A program made the position numbers and the translations under genes. This document shows, one piece after another, positions 6,947 to 13,606 of a DNA stretch of 15,250 bases. The DNA is from an uncultured Prevotella sp. GTDB taxonomy: Bacteria; Bacteroidota; Bacteroidia; Bacteroidales; Bacteroidaceae. The stretch lies in contig CABSIA010000065.1 in NCBI GenBank assembly GCA_902477645.1, forward strand, positions 1 through 15,250. The letters run 5' to 3'. Under the pieces are notes generated by a model. It made no database searches. It had not been told where the DNA came from and was given only the letters and a program-made list of their open reading frames with translations. Position 1 is the first letter of the stretch. Each line of letters begins with the position of its first letter.

Positions 6947-6954
6947 CAAAAATA
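6947..6954 (-). promoter_or_regulatory. Possible promoter of the ExoX-C-like gene
   Basis: The minus strand reads TATTTTTG, matching TAnnTTTG, 51 bp upstream of the start codon. The -33 position is not TTTG. The four-copy ATGATGCAGAT array begins 18 bp further upstream, where an activator or repressor of this promoter could bind. Confidence 0.4.
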
Positions 6955-6971
6955 CAACTATTTTCACAATT

Positions 6972-7044
6972 ATCTGCATCATAACAAATAAATCTGCATC
7001 ATTTGGGGCGTAAATGATGCAGATTACTATGAAATGATGCAGAT
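6972..7044. repeat. Symmetric four-copy 11-bp repeat (two forward, two inverted)
   Basis: ATCTGCATCAT occurs at 6972-6982 and 6992-7002, and its reverse complement at 7014-7024 and 7034-7044. Repeat starts are 20, 22 and 20 bp apart, so the block is a near-perfect nested dyad. The inner pair extends to a perfect 14-bp stem (6991-7004 with 7012-7025) around a 7-nt loop. It could act as a hairpin behind mntP, as a multi-site operator for the ExoX-C-like gene, or as a dispersed repeat. Confidence 0.8.
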
Positions 7045-7198
7045 ATTAGGATAGAATCCCACTTCTTAAAGATTTCTTTTAGTGGGAGTATAAGTCCCTC
7101 TTCGAGGAACATGTAGTGTGCATGGTTTTCTACCCACAACTGCACAGCTTCGCTGTTTGTAGTGGGTTTCGCATAGACGTGTCCCTTCAGGACACTGC

Positions 7199-7780
7199 TT
7201 AACTTACCCACAAATGCTCAATGAGCACTCTTGCGCCAATTATTATAAGTACTATACCACCAATAAGCTCGGGCTTTAGACGTTTCTCGATACCTTTACC
7301 AAACTTTACGCCGAGGAGGTTGCCGACGATGCTGAAGAGGAAAGAGACAATGCCGATGATGCTGATTGGGATAGAGATAGTTGATATGGACGAATAGCCT
7401 AAACAGGCGAAGGAGATGCCGACGGCAAGGGCATCGATACTTGTCGCTACGGCAAACAATAGTTGGGTTTTCAGTTTGCGTGGATTGAAATGCCGCTCCT
7501 CTTTTTCTGTCTCAAAAGATTCCTTTATCATTCTGCCGCCAAGGAAAGCCAAGAGAGCAAAGGCTATCCAGTGGTCGTAGGCTTCTATATAAGATTGGAA
7601 AGAGCTTGTACACAGCCATCCAGCCAATGGCATCAGAGCCTGGAACAGTCCGAAGAAAAATGCCACTGCCGTCAGCACACGCCACTCTATACGGCGCAAC
7701 AATACACCGAATACGATTGAGACCGTGAAGCAGTCCATGGCAAGAGCCACTGCGAGAAAAAGAATATCGATGTTGGTCAT
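7199..7780 (-). CDS. mntP: Manganese efflux pump MntP family
   Basis: A 193-residue inner-membrane protein that exports Mn2+ and protects from manganese overload in characterised relatives. It has about six hydrophobic helices arranged as two related halves. Each half carries the family's conserved acidic motif: A-L-A-M-D-C-F-T-V-S with D16, and A-T-S-I-D-A-L-A-V-G with D116. L-G-G-R-M-I at 80-85 is also typical. A charged loop (residues 89-105) joins the halves. Length is normal and the ATG start places helix 1 directly at the N-terminus. It lies 134 bp downstream of the second chromate-transporter gene, on the same strand, with a REPIN-like pair in between, so co-transcription is uncertain. 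I saw no yybP-ykoY-type Mn riboswitch upstream. Confidence 0.92.
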   Translation of the reverse strand: MTNIDILFLAVALAMDCFTVSIVFGVLLRRIEWRVLTAVAFFFGLFQALMPLAGWLCTSSFQSYIEAYDHWIAFALLAFLGGRMIKESFETEKEERHFNPRKLKTQLLFAVATSIDALAVGISFACLGYSSISTISIPISIIGIVSFLFSIVGNLLGVKFGKGIEKRLKPELIGGIVLIIIGARVLIEHLWVS

Positions 7781-7806
7781 TGTGAGGTTTTAAGGTTTTG
7801 AGGATT

Positions 7807-7910
7807 GTAGGGCCGCTATGTATAGCGGCCGCAATTAAACCGTAATTAACGTTTCTCAATCATCCATAATATGTCTTATTGCTTGCGGCCGCTATACATA
7901 GCGGCCCTAC
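7807..7910. repeat. REPIN-like pair: two perfect 28-bp inverted copies
   Basis: Bases 7807-7834 and the reverse complement of 7883-7910 are identical over 28 bp. Each starts with GTAG followed by a hairpin (GGCCGCTA/TAGCGGCC, 4-nt loop), and the GTAG heads point outward. Outward-facing inverted REPs separated by a short spacer (48 bp here) are the classic REPIN/BIME form. The 104-bp unit sits neatly between chrA and mntP. In mRNA the two arms could also pair with each other into one long hairpin, acting as an attenuator or mRNA stabiliser. Confidence 0.8.
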
Positions 7911-7914
7911 ACAG

Positions 7915-8490
7915 TTAATACAGCAGCACAAGTCCTGCGAATGCTGCAAAGCAAATCATCTTTATAGGGTTTATTTTCAGGCAATATGTGCCGTAGAATG
8001 TGGCGGCGAAGAGGGCTGTGCTTATGCAGAACTGCCATGGACTTTGTGCGGGGGTGCCAAAGTTTTCTTTGTTCATGAGCAGCAGGGCTGCGGCGGCAAG
8101 CAATCCCACTACCGTAGGGCGCAATCCGATGAATATGCTTTGCACAACAGGCGTGTTCATGTACTTCATAAACATTTTGCTTATCAGTATCATCAGCACA
8201 AACGACGGCAGCACCAGGGCAAATGTGGCAGTCGCAGAGCCGAGTATGGCCATGGTATCGCTCATGCCGGCGTTGTGTATGGCTGTGTATCCGCAGTAGG
8301 TTGCGGAGTTTATGCCTATCGGCCCCGGTGTCATCTGCGATATTGCCACTATGTTTGTAAACTCAGCCGTGGTGAGCCAGTGATGCTGTGTTACGGTCTG
8401 GGTCTGAATGAGCGACAGCATGCCATATCCTCCGCCGAAGCCGAAGATGCCTATCATAAAGAATGTGTAGAAAAGCTCAAGAAATATCAT
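7915..8490 (-). CDS. Chromate transporter half-protein, second of pair
   Basis: The 191-residue product is a single-domain (short-chain) CHR family protein. Two such proteins together correspond to one full-length ChrA, which exports chromate by ion-coupled antiport in characterised cases. The family signature is visible: F-x-x-G-G-G-Y-G-M near residue 18, and the S-Q-M-T-P-G-P-I-G-I-N motif at 51-61. Several hydrophobic helices follow. I take ATG 8488-8490 as the start. It lies only 2 bp after the stop of the partner gene, which indicates translational coupling. The longer open frame to 8802 reads across the partner gene in the wrong frame and is not supported. Chromate as the real substrate in an anaerobe is unproven; another oxyanion is possible. 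Confidence 0.88.
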   Translation of the reverse strand: MIFLELFYTFFMIGIFGFGGGYGMLSLIQTQTVTQHHWLTTAEFTNIVAISQMTPGPIGINSATYCGYTAIHNAGMSDTMAILGSATATFALVLPSFVLMILISKMFMKYMNTPVVQSIFIGLRPTVVGLLAAAALLLMNKENFGTPAQSPWQFCISTALFAATFYGTYCLKINPIKMICFAAFAGLVLLY

Positions 8491-8492
8491 GT

Positions 8493-9029
8493 TTATTCGG
8501 TAGCCTTTATGAATTGTCCGTAGATATAGCCTCCCAGTCCGGCGGCAATGATTATGTATATCGGGTTTACTCCCATGGCATAAATCAGTCCGGCCGCAGC
8601 TATTGGAATCCAACAGTTGCCCAGCCCGATTTTTGCGCTTTTTGCAAGGTTGAACGTGGGTGCTGCTATAAGTGCGACCACGGCAGGTCTTATGCCACGG
8701 AACATTGCCGCTATCCATGGCACGTCCATGAAGCGGTGGAAGAACAGGGCTATGATGAGAATTATCAGGAAGGAGGGCAATGCCGTGCCGAGAGTCGTGC
8801 ACAATGCGCCACGTCTCTTCTTCAGCTTATAGCCTATGAAAGTGCTGATGTTTATGGCGAACACTCCCGGGCAACTTTGCGCCACGGCTATAAGGTCGAG
8901 CATTTCCTCATGGGTTGCCCATTTGTGCTTGTTCACCACCTCTTCCTCGATGATTGGTATCATGGCATATCCGCCGCCGAGGGTAAAGGCACCGATCTTG
9001 AAGAATGTCTTGAAGAATGTCCAGTACAT
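8493..9029 (-). CDS. Chromate transporter half-protein, first of pair
   Basis: A 178-residue CHR-domain membrane protein. It opens with F-x-K-I-G-A-F-T-L-G-G-G-Y-A-M-I (GGG at 18-20) and carries A-Q-S-C-P-G-V-F-A-I-N at 50-60. The equivalent motif of its partner is S-Q-M-T-P-G-P-I-G-I-N, so the two halves have diverged, as expected for a heterodimer of opposite topology. The start is ATG 9027-9029. The frame stays open to 9107, but that extension is translated from a dispersed G/C-rich repeat (P-P-F-W-G-G-V-G-G) and would put 26 unrelated residues before the first helix. Its stop lies 2 bp from the next start. Confidence 0.88.
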   Translation of the reverse strand: MYWTFFKTFFKIGAFTLGGGYAMIPIIEEEVVNKHKWATHEEMLDLIAVAQSCPGVFAINISTFIGYKLKKRRGALCTTLGTALPSFLIILIIALFFHRFMDVPWIAAMFRGIRPAVVALIAAPTFNLAKSAKIGLGNCWIPIAAAGLIYAMGVNPIYIIIAAGLGGYIYGQFIKATE

Positions 9030-9045
9030 TTTGAGGAGTAGAAAA

Positions 9046-9083
9046 GCCTCACCCCCAACCCCTCCCCAAAAGGGAGGGGAGTG
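9046..9083 (+). repeat. 38-bp G/C-rich repeat, copy 1 of inverted pair
   Basis: The copy matches the reverse complement of 9144-9181 at 35 of 38 positions; the three differences are adjacent. It contains its own perfect 8-bp hairpin (CCCCTCCC/GGGAGGGG, 9059-9066 with 9072-9079). It occupies the space just upstream of the first chrA start and creates a false N-terminal extension of that frame. Confidence 0.85.
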
Positions 9084-9143
9084 GTATGACTTGTGAGGGT
9101 TAGGCATTTGTTTTTATTATTTAACCTCGTCCGTAAAAGTAAT

Positions 9144-9181
9144 CACTCCCCTCCCTTTTGGGGAGGGGGCAGGGGTGAGGC
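9144..9181 (-). repeat. 38-bp G/C-rich repeat, copy 2 of inverted pair
   Basis: This is the inverted partner of 9046-9083, ending 9 bp from the purL stop codon. The two copies and their 60-bp spacer form a 136-bp unit. In RNA they can fold into one long stem, likely lowering read-through from purL into chrA. Confidence 0.85.
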
Positions 9182-9189
9182 TGCCTTAT

Positions 9190-12100
9190 TTACTTCTGCC
9201 TCTCTATCCACTTGCGCGCATTGGCAAAAGCCTCTATCCACGGAGTAATCTCGTCGTTGGCATGTTCTGCCTGCTGCCAACCGAGCTGCCATGGGAATAT
9301 GGCTCTCTCAAGGTGTGGCATCATGGCGAGGTGACGGCCGTCGGCCGAGCATATACCCGCAACGTCGAAGTCAGAGCCATTAGGGTTGCCAGGATAGCCT
9401 GAGTAGTTGTATTTGGCAACCACATTGTATTTGTCCTCACCCTCAGGCAGCTCAAAGCGTCCTTCGCCGTGAGCCACCCATATACCGAGTTTGCTTCCGC
9501 TCAGCGATCCAAACATCACGCTGTTGTTCTGTGGTATGGCGAGTGAGAGATATGTGCTCTCAAACTTGTGCGAGTTGTTGTGGCACATTCTTGTGCGCTT
9601 TCCGTGCTCGGGGTTAATGAGGTTCAGCTCAACCATTAGCTGGCAGCCGTTGCATATACCGAGTGAGAGGGTGTCCTTGCGGGCATAGAACTTGTCGAGA
9701 GCCTCCTTAGCCTTGGGGTTGAAGAGGAATGCGCCAGCCCATCCCTTTGCCGAGCCAAGCACGTCGGAGTTGGAGAAGCCGCCGCAGAACACAATCATGT
9801 TGATGTCCTCGAGAGTCTCACGTCCGTTGATGAGGTCGGTCATCATCACGTCCTTAACGTCGAATCCTGCAAGATACAGAGAGTAGGCCATCTCACGCTC
9901 GCCGTTGGTGCCCTTCTCGCGTATTATGGCAGCCTTTATGCCGCTTGGAGTGCGGCGGTCAGGATTTGCCTTATATTGGGCAAGCTTGCCGGTGAAGTTT
10001 GCGTTGTAGCAAAGCTCAACAGGCTGCTGGCTGTAGTTGCTGTAGCGCTCCTTTGCCATGCCGTTCATGCTCTGCTTGCGGTCGAGCAGATAAGATGTCT
10101 TATACCACTTGTCGCGCAGGGCGTTGATGTCGAAGTCGTGGCTCCATTCGCCCTTAACAACAGTAAGTGTGCGGCTATTAGGAACTGGATAACCAATCTT
10201 GGCGAAGCCGACACCGTTGTCCTCAAGGAACGCCATAAGCTCATCCTTGTGCTTGTCTGAAACCTGAATTACAACACCTGGGTTCTCTGCCATAAGGTTC
10301 TTTACAACGTCATCGCCTGCAAGGTTGTGCAGGTTGATGTGCAGGCCACCGTTGACGTTGGCAAATGTCATCTCAAGAAGTGTGGTGAGCAGACCGCCTG
10401 CCGATATATCGTGACCTGCCATTATCCATCCGCGGCGTATCAGCTCCTGCACGGCGTTGAAACAGTCGGCAAAATATTCCGGGTTCTTAACCGTAGGCAC
10501 GTCGCTGCCCACTTTGCCAAGGCTCTGTGCGAAAGCCGAGCCGCCAAGACGCTGCTCGTCGAAGCTGAAGTCGATGTGGTAGAGGCTTGAGTTCTTGTCG
10601 TTTACAACAACTGGCGACACCACTTTTCTTATATCCTCAACCTCTCCGCCGCTTGTCACGATTACGGTTCCCGGGGATATAATCTTCTCGCCGTTAGGAT
10701 ATTGTTGCGACAGCGACAGCGAGTCTTTGCCGGTAGGCACGTTTACGCCGATGGCACAGCAGAAATCGCTCAACGCCTCAACAGCCGCATACAGGCGCGC
10801 ATCCTCGCCCTTCTGCGAGCGGCAAGGCCACATCCAGTTAGCCGAAAGGCTTATGTTCTCAATTGGTGAGGGATTATTCCTGTCAACAGCCATTGGCGCC
10901 CATACGATGTTGGTAAGCGACTCTGCCACCGAGAGCACGCTGCCCGCCTCCGGACTTGCCAGTCCTGCCTGCGGAGCGTGGCCGAGAGCAGTGGCAATGC
11001 CTTTGCGTCCGCGATAGTCGAGAGCCACCACGCCGCAGTCGCTCAGCGGCAGCTGCAATTGTCCCTGACACTGCTGGCGCGCCACCTTGCCTGTCACCGA
11101 GCGATCAACCTTGTTGGTCAGCCAGTCCTTGCAGGCCACGGCTTCAAGCTGCAGCATGCGCTCAGCGTATGCGTCAATGTCAGAAAGTGAATATGTTGTG
11201 TTTTCGTATGTGCGCTCTACGGTCTCATCTATCATAACAGTGACAGGCGAGTGCCCGAACATTTGTGCCACGTCGAGGTCGAAAGGCTTCTTGCCGTCTG
11301 CCTGTACAAAGCTGAAGTGGGCGTCGCCGGTAGTCTCGCCGACAACGTACATCGGGGCACGCTCGCGCTCGGCTATTTTCTTTACATGCTCAAGATGCTT
11401 CTCGTCTATCAGCAATCCCATGCGCTCCTGCGACTCGTTGGCGATAATCTCCTTTGCGCTCAGAGTCTTGTCGCCTATAGGCAGCTTGGCCATGTCAATC
11501 TCGCCGCCACACTCCTCAACAAGCTCCGACAGACAGTTCAGGTGTCCGGCCGAGCCATGGTCGTGTATGCTCACCACGGGGTTGTTGTCCTCCTCCACGA
11601 GAGCCCTGACGAGGTTATATGCGCGCTTCTGCATCTCGGGGTTGGCACGCTGAATGGCATTTAGCTCAATGCCGTTGCTGTAGCGTCCGGTGTCAACCGA
11701 CGATACAGAGCCGCCGCCAAGACCTATGCGGTAGTTGTCGCCACCTACGACAACTACCTTGTTGCCCTTCTGAGGCTCTTTCTTCAGACAGTCACGCTTG
11801 GTTCCGTAGCCCACGCCGCCGGCAAGCATTATCACCTTGTCGTATGCGTATTTCTCGCCATTCTCCTGATGCTCGAATGTAAGCAGCGAACCGGTGATGA
11901 GCGGCTGTCCGAACTTGTTGCCGAAGTCGCTCGCGCCGTTAGATGCCTTTATCAGTATCTGCTCGGGGCTTTGATACAGCCACTTCCTTACGGGCAGAAT
12001 GTCTTCCCAGTCACGGGCCTTGTCTGCGTTGCCGTTGTCATCAGCAAGGCGAGGGTAAGATGTCATATATACGGCTGTTCCGGCAATAGGCCACGAGCCT

Positions 12101-12930
12101 ACGCCGCCGCCCATACGGTCGCGTATCTCACCGCCCGTACCCGTAGCGGCACCGTTGAAAGGCTCCACTGTAGTCGGGAAGTTGTGGGTCTCGGCCTTCA
12201 GCGAGATAACGCTCTCTATGTCCTTCACCTTGAACCAGTCGGCTGTTGACTGGTCGGCAGGGGCGAACTGCTCAATGACAGGTCCCTGTGCAAAGGCCAC
12301 GTTGTCCTTGTATGCCGACAGGATTTTTCCCGGATGCTCCTTGGTGGTCTTCTTAATCATTGCGAAGAGCGAGCTTTCCTTTTCCTGTCCGTCAATTATG
12401 AATTTTCCGCCGAATATCTTGTGGCGGCAGTGCTCAGAGTTAATCTGTGCGAAGCCGAATATCTCGGAGTCGGTAAGCGGGCGCCCGTTTTGCTGCTCAA
12501 TCTTGTGCAGATACTCCATCTCCTCCGGCGACAGTGCCAGCCCCTCTTCCTCGTTAAACTTCTCGAGGTCGCTGACAAGCTTTATCGGCTCAGGAGAGTG
12601 GTTTATTGTAAAAATGCTCTGGTCGAGACCTTTGTACATTCTCTGCAGCATGGTGTCGTGTTCGGCATCCTCAGACGCTACGGGGAAATACTCCTCAATA
12701 CGCAAAATGCCATCAAGTCCCATGTTTTGGGTAATCTCAACGGCATTCGTACTCCATGGTGTCACCATCTCACGGCGCGGACCCACAAAGAAACCGTCAA
12801 GTTTCTCTGCGTCTACCTTCACTGCATCGCCGAAAAGCCAGCAAAGCTCGCTGATCTCATCCCGACTGGGCTTATGGTTAATCTCAGTCGCAATCACATT
12901 CTCCTTTGGAGTCTTAAAGAACAGAATCAT
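9190..12930 (-). CDS. purL: Phosphoribosylformylglycinamidine synthase, single-chain (EC 6.3.5.3)
   Basis: A 1246-residue cytosolic enzyme for the fourth step of purine synthesis: FGAR + glutamine + ATP to FGAM. It is the large one-chain form, with PurS-like N-terminus, the duplicated AIRS-type synthetase core and a C-terminal class I glutamine amidotransferase, rather than separate PurS/PurQ/PurL. Visible marks include the A-E-T-H-N-F-P-T-T-V-E-P-F block and G-G-V-G-S-W-P-I of the ATP/FGAR site, and V-F-C-G-G-F-S-N-S-D at the start of the amidotransferase. The nucleophile is C1093 in L-G-I-C-N-G-C-Q and the partners are H1206 and E1208 in M-P-H-L-E-R. The ATG start gives the usual N-terminus. 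A promoter box lies about 100 bp upstream. No frameshift is seen. Confidence 0.97.
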   Translation of the reverse strand: MILFFKTPKENVIATEINHKPSRDEISELCWLFGDAVKVDAEKLDGFFVGPRREMVTPWSTNAVEITQNMGLDGILRIEEYFPVASEDAEHDTMLQRMYKGLDQSIFTINHSPEPIKLVSDLEKFNEEEGLALSPEEMEYLHKIEQQNGRPLTDSEIFGFAQINSEHCRHKIFGGKFIIDGQEKESSLFAMIKKTTKEHPGKILSAYKDNVAFAQGPVIEQFAPADQSTADWFKVKDIESVISLKAETHNFPTTVEPFNGAATGTGGEIRDRMGGGVGSWPIAGTAVYMTSYPRLADDNGNADKARDWEDILPVRKWLYQSPEQILIKASNGASDFGNKFGQPLITGSLLTFEHQENGEKYAYDKVIMLAGGVGYGTKRDCLKKEPQKGNKVVVVGGDNYRIGLGGGSVSSVDTGRYSNGIELNAIQRANPEMQKRAYNLVRALVEEDNNPVVSIHDHGSAGHLNCLSELVEECGGEIDMAKLPIGDKTLSAKEIIANESQERMGLLIDEKHLEHVKKIAERERAPMYVVGETTGDAHFSFVQADGKKPFDLDVAQMFGHSPVTVMIDETVERTYENTTYSLSDIDAYAERMLQLEAVACKDWLTNKVDRSVTGKVARQQCQGQLQLPLSDCGVVALDYRGRKGIATALGHAPQAGLASPEAGSVLSVAESLTNIVWAPMAVDRNNPSPIENISLSANWMWPCRSQKGEDARLYAAVEALSDFCCAIGVNVPTGKDSLSLSQQYPNGEKIISPGTVIVTSGGEVEDIRKVVSPVVVNDKNSSLYHIDFSFDEQRLGGSAFAQSLGKVGSDVPTVKNPEYFADCFNAVQELIRRGWIMAGHDISAGGLLTTLLEMTFANVNGGLHINLHNLAGDDVVKNLMAENPGVVIQVSDKHKDELMAFLEDNGVGFAKIGYPVPNSRTLTVVKGEWSHDFDINALRDKWYKTSYLLDRKQSMNGMAKERYSNYSQQPVELCYNANFTGKLAQYKANPDRRTPSGIKAAIIREKGTNGEREMAYSLYLAGFDVKDVMMTDLINGRETLEDINMIVFCGGFSNSDVLGSAKGWAGAFLFNPKAKEALDKFYARKDTLSLGICNGCQLMVELNLINPEHGKRTRMCHNNSHKFESTYLSLAIPQNNSVMFGSLSGSKLGIWVAHGEGRFELPEGEDKYNVVAKYNYSGYPGNPNGSDFDVAGICSADGRHLAMMPHLERAIFPWQLGWQQAEHANDEITPWIEAFANARKWIERQK

Positions 12931-12942
12931 ATAACAATCTTT

Positions 12943-12958
12943 TATTTATCGATAAATA
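12943..12958. promoter_or_regulatory. 16-bp perfect palindrome in the purL leader
   Basis: TATTTATCGATAAATA is a perfect 16-bp palindrome whose nearer edge is 12 bp from the purL ATG, in the predicted leader between the promoter box and the start codon. It might be an operator half-site pair, or simply an A/T-rich chance palindrome. Confidence 0.3.
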
Positions 12959-13027
12959 TTTTGTCTTTTCACTATAGTTTTGAGGCATAGGCAGATGCGT
13001 TGTCGTGCAGCGCCGCCTTTCCGTCTG

Positions 13028-13065
13028 CAAAGGTAGTGCAAAAATTCGATTAAGCGAAGAGAATA
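13028..13065 (-). promoter_or_regulatory. Probable purL promoter (module copy A)
   Basis: The minus strand has TACCTTTG at 13035-13028, a perfect TAnnTTTG, about 100 bp upstream of purL. The preceding 30 bp (through TTCGCTTAATCGAA) recur almost exactly 218 bp further upstream. TTCG about 20 bp before the -7 box may serve as a weak -33. It would give a leader near 90 nt carrying the 16-bp palindrome. Confidence 0.6.
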
Positions 13066-13111
13066 CAAATGTATTTGCATTCTTGAGCGTGAGAATTTTA
13101 TCTAAACGAAT

Positions 13112-13152
13112 GGAATAACAAAACAAATACGAAGTTTTTGTTTTGTTATTCC
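13112..13152. repeat. 16-bp-stem hairpin between the two purL promoter modules
   Basis: A perfect 16-bp inverted repeat (13112-13127 with 13137-13152) with a 9-nt loop, made of GGAATAACAAAACAAA and its complement. It lies downstream of the distal module B and upstream of the proximal module A, so it could end transcripts from B. A degenerate version (GGAATAAAAAG...TATATTCC) precedes the upp promoter. Confidence 0.75.
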
Positions 13153-13155
13153 TGA

Positions 13156-13227
13156 ACCGATGGAGCAGCGAGAGCAATGCCAAGCTTGCTTGAGCATTGC
13201 CGAGTCGTGACAGAGGTCGGCGATGCC
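13156..13227. repeat. 72-bp G/C-rich palindromic insert in the purL upstream region
   Basis: Its composition is clearly more G/C-rich than the surrounding A/T-rich control region. It contains an imperfect hairpin (CAATGCCAAGC at 13175-13185 pairing with GCTTGAGCATTG at 13188-13199, one bulge). It interrupts a module that is continuous upstream of upp, so it looks like an insertion here or a deletion there. Confidence 0.5.
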
Positions 13228-13245
13228 AATGCAGCCTGCCTTATC

Positions 13246-13283
13246 CAAAAGTAGTGCAAAAATTCGATTAAACGAAGAGAATA
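13246..13283 (-). promoter_or_regulatory. Second promoter-like module (copy B) upstream of purL
   Basis: 36 of 38 bases match copy A at 13028-13065 in the same orientation, and the -7 box is TACTTTTG, still fitting TAnnTTTG. No gene starts between the two copies, so this is either a distal purL promoter or a duplicated dispersed element. Confidence 0.5.
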
Positions 13284-13336
13284 AACAAGATTGCGTTATT
13301 TGAGAATATTGATGTGACAAATGGTATTTCATGAGC

Positions 13337-13420
13337 GTTTCACCAAGGTGACTTACTCGTTTCACCAAGGTGACTCACTCATTTCACCAAGGTGACTCAC
13401 TCGTTTCACCTTGGTGAAAC
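13337..13420 (+). repeat. 22-bp tandem repeat, three units plus a terminal palindrome
   Basis: Units start at 13337, 13359 and 13381. Each begins with RTTTCACCAAGGTGA followed by CTYACTC, and the three are nearly identical. A fourth start at 13403 becomes GTTTCACCTTGGTGAAAC, an 8-bp dyad around TT. Every unit carries the small dyad TCACC-AA-GGTGA. The period is two helical turns, so the dyads would lie on one face of DNA. It lies about 190 bp before the sugar-porter start. Confidence 0.85.
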
Positions 13421-13560
13421 GTCATGGTTGGCCTTGTTTTTACAATTGTCATATCCGTTTCATGCAGGTTTTTATTCATTTAAAGCTGGGGATGGGGATG
13501 GCAGTAAGATAATCTATGTTTTTTTTGTTTTCTTCTATTTCTTGTTTGCTGCAGAAGGCG

Positions 13561-13568
13561 TAATTTTG
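13561..13568 (+). promoter_or_regulatory. Probable promoter of the sugar porter
   Basis: TAATTTTG matches TAnnTTTG and is 38 bp upstream of the ATG. TTTC at the expected -33 distance (13538-13541) is one base off TTTG. The tandem repeat array lies about 140 bp upstream. Confidence 0.5.
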
Positions 13569-13606
13569 CGGCAGGAAATAACTAAATAAAAACAATACAA
13601 CCAACT

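Larger units (their letters stand above)
6897..7198. other. Intergenic region between mntP and the ExoX-C-like gene
   Basis: About 300 bp with no gene I can support. It contains a possible promoter, the four-copy dyad array, and a 6-bp hairpin (GTGTCC/GGACAC, 7179-7195) four bases past the mntP stop that may be a weak terminator. A 70-codon minus-strand frame from GTG 7211 runs through it but reads into the repeats at its end. Confidence 0.5.
12931..13606. other. 676-bp divergent control region between purL and the sugar porter
   Basis: No gene is supported. From left to right it holds the 16-bp palindrome, promoter module A, the 16-bp-stem hairpin, the G/C-rich insert, promoter module B, a 22-bp tandem repeat and the probable sugar-porter promoter. 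Short open frames here read through the repeated modules (both contain N-R-I-F-A-L) and are not credible genes. Confidence 0.7.

Noticed and set aside
6999..7211. 70-codon minus-strand frame from GTG overlapping the end of mntP
   Set aside because: It overlaps mntP, ends inside the ATGATGCAGAT repeats, and its protein resembles nothing I recognise. It could be a truncated remnant, but coding is not supported.
7781..7914. Manganese (yybP-ykoY) riboswitch before mntP
   Set aside because: The space is almost filled by the REPIN-like pair and I could not find the conserved two-helix junction of that riboswitch.
8491..8802. N-terminal extension of the second chromate-transporter frame
   Set aside because: It lies entirely within the partner chrA gene in another frame and carries no CHR features; the start at 8490 gives a normal family N-terminus.
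12914..13368. Two small minus-strand frames upstream of purL sharing N-R-I-F-A-L
   Set aside because: The shared residues come from the duplicated promoter modules, not from related proteins. The frames overlap hairpins and promoter boxes.
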